Source of the DNA: an uncultured Chloroflexota bacterium
GTDB taxonomy: Bacteria > Chloroflexota > Limnocylindria > Limnocylindrales > Limnocylindraceae
Direction: 5' to 3'
DNA length: 7,452 bases
Assembly (NCBI GenBank): GCA_903820655.1
Contig: CAIJIA010000191.1
Location: 1 to 7,452 of the forward strand
Within the stretch, counting starts at the first letter, position 1. Every line of letters starts with the position of its first letter. The notes beneath the pieces are model-generated. The model saw nothing but the letters and a program-made list of their open reading frames with translations. It did not search any database and was not told the DNA's origin. Positions 1 through 6,632 of this stretch are shown piece after piece. The position numbers and the translations under genes are program-made.

Positions 1-600
1 AACCTCGAGCTCTGCATCGCGCAAGCGGCTGATGTTCGCGTCGTTCAGAAGTTCCATTGCGACAGATACCCCGACGCAGCCGAGTACCGTCGCCTGCTCC
101 ACCTCTGCAACGGTTTCAGCGTTCAGCCAACGCGACCAGTCGGGCGCACGCTCTTCGACTACACGGAGTACGCCCGGGTAGAAGCTTGAAACGACAACTC
201 CATCAGCCTCGGGGCCGCGAGCGGCGATGAGCGCGGAAAAAAGTGCGTCAGTGGGTTTCTCTTTAAGTTCGAGATCGATCAGGGTGGTGGCGGGCATGGC
301 AGCCAGCGCCTCGACGAGCGTTGGTACACCGAGGTCCGCTAGTTCCATCACCGAGAGATCACGCACGCGCCGTGGCACACCGAAGAGTCGATCAAGCGTC
401 TCATCGTGCACGATCACCGCCTCCCCATCGGCACTACAGCGCACATCAAACTCCACGCCATCGCACTGTTCCGCGCCTGCGACGAGGGCGGCGAGGCTGT
501 TCTCACGGATCGTCTCGTCGTGGGCCCCTCGATGCGCGAGAAGGAGTGGGCGGCCGAGTGCTTCACGTGCACGACCGATCGCGCTCGGGCGACGGCTCAG
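1..600 (-). CDS. Glycerophosphodiester phosphodiesterase (GDPD family), 3' end cut by window
   Basis: This enzyme family hydrolyses glycerophosphodiesters, the deacylated phospholipid headgroups, to glycerol 3-phosphate and an alcohol. Numbered from the proposed CTG start at 600-598, the catalytic motif A-H-R-G is at residues 22-25 (H23). An R-E-N-S block at 32-35 matches the usual P-E-N-T. V-E-F-D-V-R (E50 and D52, metal ligands in the family) is followed by ADGEAVIVHD, with the second catalytic histidine H65. No signal peptide is visible, so it should be cytoplasmic. The frame has 200 codons in the window and runs off position 1; family members are usually about 240-260 residues, so only the C-terminus is missing. 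There is no in-frame ATG, GTG or TTG between the upstream stop (inside the kinase gene) and the catalytic HRG, so a CTG overlapping the kinase stop (CTGA) is the best start. The family call is firm; the start is inferred. Confidence 0.9.
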   Translation of the reverse strand, partial: MSRRPSAIGRAREALGRPLLLAHRGAHDETIRENSLAALVAGAEQCDGVEFDVRCSADGEAVIVHDETLDRLFGVPRRVRDLSVMELADLGVPTLVEALAAMPATTLIDLELKEKPTDALFSALIAARGPEADGVVVSSFYPGVLRVVEERAPDWSRWLNAETVAEVEQATVLGCVGVSVAMELLNDANISRLRDAELEV

Positions 601-1811
601 GAGGCGGCTCCGGCGGCAGGCAGCGTAATGGTGAACGTTGTGCCCACGCCAGTTGTCGAGGAGACGGTGATCTCGCCACCGTGACGGAGCACAGCATGTC
701 GGGCGATCGCCAGACCGAGTCCGGTCCCACCGCCGCCGACGGCCCCTGCGCCACCATCCACTCGTTCCACCGTGAAGAAGCGCTCAAAGATTCGCGAAAG
801 GTGGGCGCGGTCAATGCCAATGCCGTGATCCACCACCGCGATCTGTGATCCGCCATCGCTCAGTCGGTCAATCTGAAGCTCTACTCGCCCGCCCTCGCGG
901 CTGTACTTCACGGCGTTGTGCACGAGGTTCGCCACCGCTTGCCGGAGGCGATCGCGGTCACCAGTAATGAGAAGCGGACTCACACCGATGACATCAATGC
1001 CACCCCCGTGCTGCGCCGCAACTGGCGTAAATCGCTGTGCGACCTCTTCGGCCAAGGCGACTAGGTCGAACTCGGCCTTGCGAAGCGGGATCTCACCCGC
1101 CTCGAGCGTGGCGAGGTCGAGCATCTCGTCAGCCATCTGTACGAGGTGGAGCACCTCTACCTCGATTTTTGCGCTGCGGCTCGCGACCCCAGACACATCG
1201 CCCTTCGCGGCGGCGCCGCCAATGGTTTCCGCGAGGAGGCGGATCGTTGAGAGTGGCGTGCGCAGCTCGTGCGAGAGGTTGTCTACGAACTCGGTGCGAA
1301 TCTGTCGCAGTCGACGCACCTCAGTCAGGTCGCGCAAGACCAACCATGCACCACCGTCGCCATCGGGCGCCGCCACCACAGAGACGTGTCGCGCCTCGTC
1401 GGAGTGCCCAAGTCGGCCGTCACGAATGTCGATCTCGCCGCGATGAACTTCGCCAGCGATCGCCTTGCGGGTGAGCTCCTCGAGTCGGAAGTCAACGGTC
1501 GCTTCGATCAGCGGCATGCCACGGAACTGCACGTCGCCGCGCGCCAAGATCTCGCCGGTGACCGGGCTCGCGGCACGGATCACAAGATCGGAGCCAACGC
1601 GGAGAATGGCGTCGTCGGTCGCCTCAAGGAGGGCGTTCAGGCGCTCAGATCGACGATCAGCGCGATCCCAGGCAACGTCTGCCCGACTGCTCTCCCGTGC
1701 TGCGCGATCGGCCTCTGTTGCTACGTCTTGCGCTGTGAAGCGGCGAACGATCAGATAGGTGATCCCTGCAGAGATCAGTACCGTTGCAAGCCCGATGACA
1801 AAATCTGGCAT
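597..1811 (-). CDS. Membrane-anchored PAS-domain sensor histidine kinase
   Basis: This is the sensor half of a two-component system; it autophosphorylates on histidine and passes the phosphate to a response regulator. It has 404 residues. A single membrane segment spans about residues 4-22, followed by a short charged helical linker (about 28-60) and a PAS-like domain (about 57-165). The HisKA dimerisation helix contains F-V-D-N-L-S-H-E-L-R-T-P with phospho-acceptor H181. The HATPase_c domain carries the N box NLVHNAVKYS (295-304), the G1 box DHGIGI (328-333), the F box IFERFF (341-346) and the G2 box GGTGLGLAIA (361-370). There is almost no extracytoplasmic part, so the signal is probably cytoplasmic or within the membrane. 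The architecture is of the PhoR/SenX3/ResE type. Its ATG overlaps the proS stop by one base (TGATG) and no clear Shine-Dalgarno precedes it, which implies translational coupling. The likely partner is the regulator at 3647-4384. Confidence 0.95.
   Translation of the reverse strand: MPDFVIGLATVLISAGITYLIVRRFTAQDVATEADRAARESSRADVAWDRADRRSERLNALLEATDDAILRVGSDLVIRAASPVTGEILARGDVQFRGMPLIEATVDFRLEELTRKAIAGEVHRGEIDIRDGRLGHSDEARHVSVVAAPDGDGGAWLVLRDLTEVRRLRQIRTEFVDNLSHELRTPLSTIRLLAETIGGAAAKGDVSGVASRSAKIEVEVLHLVQMADEMLDLATLEAGEIPLRKAEFDLVALAEEVAQRFTPVAAQHGGGIDVIGVSPLLITGDRDRLRQAVANLVHNAVKYSREGGRVELQIDRLSDGGSQIAVVDHGIGIDRAHLSRIFERFFTVERVDGGAGAVGGGGTGLGLAIARHAVLRHGGEITVSSTTGVGTTFTITLPAAGAAS
608..611 (-). 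promoter_or_regulatory. Ribosome binding site for the CTG-started phosphodiesterase
   Basis: On the minus strand GGAG lies 7 nt before the CTG at 600-598, inside the last codons of the histidine kinase. This is good Shine-Dalgarno spacing, and it is the main support for choosing CTG over an ATC at 579-577. Re-initiation by ribosomes finishing the kinase could also help, because stop and start share four bases. Confidence 0.5.
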
Positions 1812-3595
1812 CAGGCGGCTGGATGAGGATCGCGCGCTGCATGTCGCGGTGGATAGCCGCGCTTGAGTAACTCTGCCTCAATCGCGGCACGATCACTGGC
1901 CTGTGCGCCACGGATTTGGTCGAGTACGGCGTTCAATGGGAGAACGTTGCGCTCCCCCGTCGAACGGCGTGTGACCTCTGCGCCGCCAGCCTCAAGCGAG
2001 CGTGGCGAGATGGTGATCATCCATGGTGCCCCGATCAGTTCCGCATCGGCAAACTTCACGCCCGGCGTCTCGGTTCGATCGTCAACGAGCAGCTCGATGC
2101 CAGCAGCCTCCGCCTCCGCCTCAAGGGCGAACGCAATCTCGGTCACCTTCGGATCCTTGTTCGCCCCAACGATCGCAACCTGCGCGTCAAAGGGGCTGAT
2201 AGAGATTGGCCAGGAGAGGCCCTTTTCGTCGTGGTGCGCCTCGGCGATACAGGCGACCGCGCGACCAACGCCAATCCCGTAGGAGCCCATCACGATTGGG
2301 TGCGAGACCCCCGCCTCGTCGGCGTAGGTGGCGCCGAGCGCTCCGGTGTATCGGGTGCCGAGCTTGAAGATGTTGCCGACCTCAATGCCGTTCTCGATGC
2401 GGAGGTTGCCGCCACAGGCGATACAGGCATCCCCCACCTTCGCTGAGGCGATGTCGGCGACAGCGGTTGGTGTGTAGTCTCGGCCGACGTTTACGCCAGT
2501 GAGGTGATAGCCCGCCTTGTTCGCCCCAGCGACCATGTTGGCGGTCGACGCGACCAACTCATCCACGACCACAGTTGCGCCCTTGATGCCGACTGGCGAT
2601 GCGTAGCCTGGCTCCATGCCAGCGGCGCGAATCTCCTCCTCGCGGGCGGGCCGTAGGTCTCGTGCGCCGATGGCGTTGGTGAGCTTCGTCTCTTCCACCT
2701 CGTCATCGCCGCGCACAATGGCAACGATCAGGCGACCGTCGCGGTCGGCAAAGAAGACCGCCTTCGCGCAGGTTGATGCAGGAACCTTCAACTGTGTCGC
2801 GAGTTCATCAATGGTTGACGCGCCTGGTGTCGCAATCTCCTTGAGCGGCTCCTGTGGCGCACTTGCTGGGAGCTCGCGCTTCACAGCGGCGACCTGGCGG
2901 TTTGCCGCAGCGCCACAGCCATCGCAGAGCACGAGACTATCTTCGCCAAACGGGCTGAAGGCCATGAACTCATGGGCGAGCGAGCCGCCCATCATGCCAA
3001 CGTCGCTGGCCACGGCGATCGCCTCGAGTCCGAGCCGCGCGAAAATGCGCGTATAGGCGTGGTAGTAGAGCTTGTAGGAGCGGTCGAGGCCCGCCTCATC
3101 ACGGTCGGCGCTGTAGGCGTCCTTCATCGTGAACTCGCGCACGCGAATCAGTCCGCCCCGCGCGCGTGGCTCGTCGCGCCACTTCGTCTGGAAGTGGTAC
3201 ATCTGCTGTGGGAGTTGACGCCACGAGTTGATCAGCTTGCGAAGCAGGTCGGTCACCACCTCTTCGTGCGTCATCGCCAGCACCATGTCGCGGCCGCCAC
3301 GGTCGTTGAAGCGACCCATCTCTGGGCCGATCTGGTCGTAGCGCCCCGTCTCACGCCAGAGGTCGGCCGGGTGAACCACCGGCATCAGCATCTCTTGGGC
3401 GCCGATCGCGTTCATCTCTTCGCGAATCACCTGGGTGACACGCATGTTGACGCGCATGCCGAGCGGCAGGAGCGAGTAGATTCCGGCGCCCAACGGCCGA
3501 ATATAACCAGCACGCAGCAGAAGGCGATGCGAAGGCATCTCCGCGTCGGCGGGGTCCTCCCGGAGGGTCGTAAAGAAGAGTTCACTCATGCGCAT
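1811..3595 (-). CDS. proS: Prolyl-tRNA synthetase (bacterial type with editing insertion)
   Basis: This is a cytoplasmic class II aminoacyl-tRNA synthetase that charges tRNA-Pro with proline. Its 594 residues are close to the usual bacterial length of about 570. The N-terminal catalytic core starts with a motif 1 region (PLGAGIYSLLPLGMRV, 34-49). Motif 2 is at 137-155 (TKWRDEPRARGGLIRVREF), followed by the MKDAYS signature (157-162). The YbaK-like editing insertion lies about 240-385, with the expected lysine in CAKAVFF (K278). Paired CxxC motifs flank it (CDGC 224-227 and CIAC 391-394). Motif 3 is GSYGIGVGRAVA (437-448), and the anticodon-binding domain fills about 465-565. The first ATG is preferred over the ATG two codons later because AGGA lies 8 nt upstream of it. 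The gene sits between a response regulator and its probable kinase, which is an unusual place for a synthetase. Confidence 0.98.
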   Translation of the reverse strand: MRMSELFFTTLREDPADAEMPSHRLLLRAGYIRPLGAGIYSLLPLGMRVNMRVTQVIREEMNAIGAQEMLMPVVHPADLWRETGRYDQIGPEMGRFNDRGGRDMVLAMTHEEVVTDLLRKLINSWRQLPQQMYHFQTKWRDEPRARGGLIRVREFTMKDAYSADRDEAGLDRSYKLYYHAYTRIFARLGLEAIAVASDVGMMGGSLAHEFMAFSPFGEDSLVLCDGCGAAANRQVAAVKRELPASAPQEPLKEIATPGASTIDELATQLKVPASTCAKAVFFADRDGRLIVAIVRGDDEVEETKLTNAIGARDLRPAREEEIRAAGMEPGYASPVGIKGATVVVDELVASTANMVAGANKAGYHLTGVNVGRDYTPTAVADIASAKVGDACIACGGNLRIENGIEVGNIFKLGTRYTGALGATYADEAGVSHPIVMGSYGIGVGRAVACIAEAHHDEKGLSWPISISPFDAQVAIVGANKDPKVTEIAFALEAEAEAAGIELLVDDRTETPGVKFADAELIGAPWMITISPRSLEAGGAEVTRRSTGERNVLPLNAVLDQIRGAQASDRAAIEAELLKRGYPPRHAARDPHPAA

Positions 3596-3603
3596 GGGGT
3601 CAA

Positions 3604-3607
3604 TCCT
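3604..3607 (-). promoter_or_regulatory. Ribosome binding site of proS
   Basis: On the minus strand AGGA, within GTAGGAT, stands exactly 8 nt before the proS ATG at 3595. It selects the first of two nearby in-frame ATG codons, since the second would be 14 nt away. The same GTAGGAT at the same 8-nt spacing precedes the DtxR-like gene. Confidence 0.7.
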
Positions 3608-3608
3608 A

Positions 3609-3620
3609 CCCGCGCGCGGG
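3609..3620. repeat. 12-bp perfect palindrome CCCGCGCGCGGG upstream of proS
   Basis: This palindrome lies in the 51-nt space between the response regulator stop and proS, directly upstream of the proS Shine-Dalgarno. It has no loop and no following T-run, so it is not a usual intrinsic terminator. It could be a small operator or chance in GC-rich DNA. The rest of the 3596-3646 spacer shows no convincing -10/-35 pair and no direct repeats of PhoB-box type. Confidence 0.4.
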
Positions 3621-3646
3621 GCTCTCGTTCAGGAGGGGTGTATGGA

Positions 3647-4384
3647 TCAGGCTGGGCGGCGGAGGACGTAGCCGATCCCGCGAACGGTCTGGAGGGCCAC
3701 CGGCTCGGCTGGGATCGCCTCCATGGCCTGGCGCAGGGCGTGCATGTGCACGTCAACCGTGCGCGTCTCACCCGCATAGTCGTAGCCCCACACCTTGTCG
3801 AGGAGCTGCTCCCGCGAGTACACCCGACCCGCATTTTCAATGAGGAAGGCCAGCAGCTGGAAGGCTTTCGGCTTGAGATGCACCACGGCGCCGTCGCGCA
3901 GCACTCGCTGCCCCTCGAGGTCAACCTCCGCCTCGGCGATGCGAAGACGCGTTCTTGAAGCGGCTGGGCTGGCCCCAACCTCAGCGCGGCGTAGCACCGC
4001 CCGAATACGCGCGATGAGCTCGCGTGAGGAGAATGGCTTCGTCACATAGTCATCGGCACCGAGGTCAAGTCCGCTAATGCGATCGGTCTCCGACGCCTTT
4101 GCGGTGACCATGATGATCGGTACGCGCGACCCACTGCGAATCGATCGGCAGACCTCAATGCCACCCATTTCCGGGAGCATGAGGTCGAGAAGGATCAGGT
4201 CAGGTGTAGCGGCGCGAAACGCAGCGAGGCCAGCGGCGCCGGTCTCGGCCTGTGTGACGACGAAGCCTTCGCTCGTCAACGCATCGGCGAGCGCCTCACG
4301 AAGCGCTCGCTCATCTTCAACCAGCAGGATCTTGATTGGTCGTTCTGGCACCGCGTCACTCTGAGGGAGCGGTGTTATCGCCAT
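3647..4384 (-). CDS. OmpR/PhoB-family response regulator
   Basis: This is a DNA-binding response regulator of 245 residues. The receiver domain (about 17-133) has the acidic pair E23-D24, the phospho-acceptor D67 in LLDLMLPEMGG, T94 in MVTAK, and K116 in DDYVTKPF. A linker (about 134-147) leads to the winged-helix transcriptional regulatory C domain (about 148-243), with LKPKAFQLLAFL, SREQLLDKVWG, RTVDVH and TVRGIGYVL. It should act in the cytoplasm as a phosphorylation-dependent dimer. It starts 7 nt after the gltX stop, without a strong Shine-Dalgarno (only weak purine stretches upstream), so it is probably translated by coupling. The probable cognate kinase is at 597-1811, on the far side of proS. 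The recognition helix has Met-His-Ala (214-216) after VDVH, where PhoB-type proteins usually have an Ile-Arg-Arg-like stretch. The target operators may therefore differ. A phosphate role is only suggested by the linked phosphodiesterase. Confidence 0.96.
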   Translation of the reverse strand: MAITPLPQSDAVPERPIKILLVEDERALREALADALTSEGFVVTQAETGAAGLAAFRAATPDLILLDLMLPEMGGIEVCRSIRSGSRVPIIMVTAKASETDRISGLDLGADDYVTKPFSSRELIARIRAVLRRAEVGASPAASRTRLRIAEAEVDLEGQRVLRDGAVVHLKPKAFQLLAFLIENAGRVYSREQLLDKVWGYDYAGETRTVDVHMHALRQAMEAIPAEPVALQTVRGIGYVLRRPA

Positions 4385-4391
4385 GTAAACG

Positions 4392-5894
4392 CTAGTTGCC
4401 GCTCACCAGTGCCACAGCGGCGTCAAGATGCGCCAGTACACGTGCACGACCGAGAAGGCGCATGCTGTCGAAGAGTGGTGGCGTTGCCGTTCGCCCCGTT
4501 ACCGCGACACGGAGGGTCATGAAGAGATCGCCCGACTTCCAGCCCGACGACTCGGCGAGCGCTCGAAGCTGCACCTCAAGCGGATCCTCGGCATCGAGTA
4601 GTGGCTGGTCGCCCTCGCCGATCACCTCAGCAATCAGAGGGCGTGCTGCTGCGAGCGCCTGCAAGGTTGTGGCAGCATCCCAACGCTTCGGTACCAGTGC
4701 CGCACGGTCATGCTCAAGCGCGATGGCAAAGAGGAAGTCGGTGAGTGTGACCGCCGACGAGAGAAGTGGAATGCGATCACGGATCAGGGGAATCAACGCA
4801 ACGATCTCTGCATCGGTAGCCGCGCGCTGCAGCGTGCCGTTTGCTGCAGCACCCTCGTAGAAGGGGCGGAGTCGTACGAGCAGCTCCTCGTTGCTCAGTC
4901 GTCGAATCCACTGGCCGTTCAGCCACTCCAGTCGCGTGCGATCAAATACCGCGCCGGCCTTCTGCACATGCTCAAGATTGAAGCGCTCCTGGAGTTCTTC
5001 AATGGAGAGCACCTCGTCTTCGCTCCCCGTCGACCAGCCGAGCAGGGCGAGGAAGTTCACCAGCGCCTCCACGAGGAAGCCCTCCGCACGATAATCCGCC
5101 AGTGCGGTCTGACTCTTGCGCTTGCTCATCTTTGTGCGGTCGGGATTCAAGATAAGAGGCAGGTGGGCAAACTTCGGTAGCGGAACGCCAAGCGCCTCGA
5201 AGAGGAGGATGTGCTTGGGTGTGTTGGAGAGGTGGTCCTCGCCGCGAATCACATGGGTGATCCCCATGTCGGCATCGTCAACCACCACGGTGAAGTGATA
5301 GAGCGGCGTCCCATCGGCTCGCAAGATCACCAGGTCGCCACCTAAGGCGTCGCTGTCAATCTCAACACGCCCGCGAACGAGGTCGTCAATAACGACCACA
5401 CCAGGCTTAATGCGGAAGCGGAGGGCTGCCGATTCGCCTGCGGCAATGCGTGCGGCAGAGGTTTCGGCAGGAATCGCGGCACAGCGACCGGAGTAGCGCG
5501 GTGGAAGCTTGGCCGCTTCGCGAGCCTTGCGCTCTGCATCGAGATCGCCTGGGGTACAGAAGCAGGGGTAGGTCAGCCCTTTGGCGCGGAGCTCATTAGC
5601 AACCGCGGTGTAGCGCTCGCTGCGCTCAGATTGTCGGTACGGGCCGCGATCGCCGCGCTCCCCATCTGCGACCACACCCTCATCGGCGGCGAGACCGAGC
5701 CAGGCGAGGCCGGCAAGAATGTCCGCCTCAAACTCCTTGGTGGAGCGTGCCGTGTCGGTATCTTCGACGCGCACGATGTACGTGCCGCCATGCCGTCGCG
5801 CAAAGAGCAGGTTGAACAGTGCCGTGCGCGCCGTTCCAATGTGGAACGGTCCGGTTGGGCTCGGTGCAATGCGAACGCGCACAGCATCGTTCAT
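4392..5894 (-). CDS. gltX: Glutamyl-tRNA synthetase
   Basis: This is a cytoplasmic class I synthetase that attaches glutamate to tRNA-Glu. Its 500 residues fit the bacterial family. The HIGH-type motif is HIGT at 18-21 within PSPTGPFHIGTARTALFN. A VRVEDTD block follows at 41-47. A zinc-type set CFC (C111, C113) with C138 lies in the connecting region. YHFTVVVDDADMGITHVIRGEDH (from residue 199) is typical of the catalytic domain. The KMSKS motif is KMSKR at 255-259, and NFLALLGWS marks the start of the helical anticodon-binding part. The ATG overlaps the stop of the DtxR-like gene by four bases (ATGA), and no clear Shine-Dalgarno is seen, so translation is probably coupled. Whether it also charges tRNA-Gln, as in organisms using the amidotransferase route, cannot be decided from the sequence. 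Confidence 0.98.
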   Translation of the reverse strand: MNDAVRVRIAPSPTGPFHIGTARTALFNLLFARRHGGTYIVRVEDTDTARSTKEFEADILAGLAWLGLAADEGVVADGERGDRGPYRQSERSERYTAVANELRAKGLTYPCFCTPGDLDAERKAREAAKLPPRYSGRCAAIPAETSAARIAAGESAALRFRIKPGVVVIDDLVRGRVEIDSDALGGDLVILRADGTPLYHFTVVVDDADMGITHVIRGEDHLSNTPKHILLFEALGVPLPKFAHLPLILNPDRTKMSKRKSQTALADYRAEGFLVEALVNFLALLGWSTGSEDEVLSIEELQERFNLEHVQKAGAVFDRTRLEWLNGQWIRRLSNEELLVRLRPFYEGAAANGTLQRAATDAEIVALIPLIRDRIPLLSSAVTLTDFLFAIALEHDRAALVPKRWDAATTLQALAAARPLIAEVIGEGDQPLLDAEDPLEVQLRALAESSGWKSGDLFMTLRVAVTGRTATPPLFDSMRLLGRARVLAHLDAAVALVSGN

Positions 5895-6616
5895 GATCGC
5901 GCCGGAATCTGGTGGAAGAGGGCGGCGTCCACAGCGCCGCGCATCACCTGCACTAGCCCGGCTGGTCGAAGGCCGAGCGACGCCTTGCCGATCGGGCCAT
6001 CCAGCGTGAGTGAATCCAGTGATGTGCTTCGTGAGAGGACGGTGATCTTTGCACCGGGAACCAGCCCGCGCGCCTCGAGGTAGCCGAGCAGCGCGGCATC
6101 CGCCTCGGCCGCCTCAGTAACGCGATAGATCGTCGCCGCCTCACCCGCTTCGAGCCCGGCGAGCGACTCCCCCTTCGGTCGACGTGCCTCAGTGGCACGG
6201 TCAATGGGATTCCCGTGTGGGCAGGTCTGCGGATGACCGAGTAGTTCATCAAGGCGCGACTCAAACTCTGGCGAGATCGAGGCGTGCAGTCGTCGCGCTT
6301 CCACATCGGCCGCCGCCCATGGCATGCCGACGACGCCCGTCAGTAGCCACTCCAGCAGCGCATGTCGCCGGAAGACGGCATCGGCGGCGCTCTCGCCCGA
6401 GGTGCTGAGCTTCCAGAGCCGCGCATGCCCGTTGCACGGCGCGATGAGTCGATCCTCGGCGAGTCGGCGGAACATTTCGGCGGCGGCCTGCTTGCTCACC
6501 TCAAGATCCTTGGCGACGAGTGACGGCGTGACCCCCTCATCGTCGCTGTGGCTGCGGAAGGCGAGGAGATACTCCTGCGCTGCTGCGGTGAGAGCGGCTC
6601 GACGAGTGGTTGCCAT
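5891..6616 (-). CDS. DtxR/MntR-like transcriptional regulator with FeoA-like domain, atypical metal site
   Basis: DtxR-family proteins are metal-dependent repressors of iron or manganese genes. This one has 241 residues. The N-terminal winged helix-turn-helix spans about 8-75 (VTPSLVAKDLEVSKQAAAEMFRRL region). The dimerisation/metal domain spans about 76-140, with RRHALLEWLL (H85, E89) and TCPHGNPID (131-139). A C-terminal SH3/FeoA-like domain spans about 150-228. By hand alignment to DtxR (EACRWEH), the primary-site ligands C102, E105 and H106 fall on R108, H111 and A112 here (EARRLHA). M10 falls on E15 (QEYL). Only the ancillary-site H85 and E89 are obviously kept. It may bind another metal, use shifted ligands, or be metal-independent. 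It starts after AGGA with 8-nt spacing, 10 nt past the J-domain gene, and overlaps gltX by four bases. The family call is firm; the ligand loss needs a proper alignment. Confidence 0.85.
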   Translation of the reverse strand: MATTRRAALTAAAQEYLLAFRSHSDDEGVTPSLVAKDLEVSKQAAAEMFRRLAEDRLIAPCNGHARLWKLSTSGESAADAVFRRHALLEWLLTGVVGMPWAAADVEARRLHASISPEFESRLDELLGHPQTCPHGNPIDRATEARRPKGESLAGLEAGEAATIYRVTEAAEADAALLGYLEARGLVPGAKITVLSRSTSLDSLTLDGPIGKASLGLRPAGLVQVMRGAVDAALFHQIPARS

Positions 6617-6623
6617 ACGTCTG

Positions 6624-6632
6624 ATCCTACCT
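6624..6632 (-). promoter_or_regulatory. Ribosome binding site of the DtxR-like gene, overlapping the upstream stop
   Basis: On the minus strand AGGTAGGAT includes the TAG stop of the J-domain gene and places AGGA 8 nt before the ATG at 6616. The overlap of stop codon and Shine-Dalgarno suggests coupled translation of the two genes. Confidence 0.65.

Noticed and set aside
227..848. Several overlapping plus-strand open frames opposite the phosphodiesterase and the end of the kinase
   Set aside because: Ser/Arg-rich or His/Arg-rich low-complexity translations with no motif. The minus strand here encodes well-conserved catalytic motifs.
563..856. Minus-strand open frame of 97 codons inside the kinase 3' end
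   Set aside because: It is out of frame with both the kinase and the phosphodiesterase, with no motif. It is a shadow frame.
3598..3603. TTGACC hexamer on the minus strand as a -35 promoter box
   Set aside because: It lies only 2 nt before the proS ATG, so no leader with a -10 box could fit upstream of the start. It is part of the ribosome-binding spacer.
3609..3620. Palindrome as an intrinsic terminator
   Set aside because: It has no loop and no following run of T on either strand, so it does not fit a rho-independent terminator.
2972..3958. Long plus-strand open frame (328 codons) opposite proS and the response regulator
   Set aside because: It runs antisense across two clearly real genes and their spacer. 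Its protein is rich in His, Arg and Val with no recognisable domain, as expected of an antisense frame in GC-rich DNA.
3647..4384. Naming the pair phoB and phoR
   Set aside because: The family architecture fits, but many OmpR-class pairs look alike, the recognition helix differs, and no pst or phoU gene is in the window.
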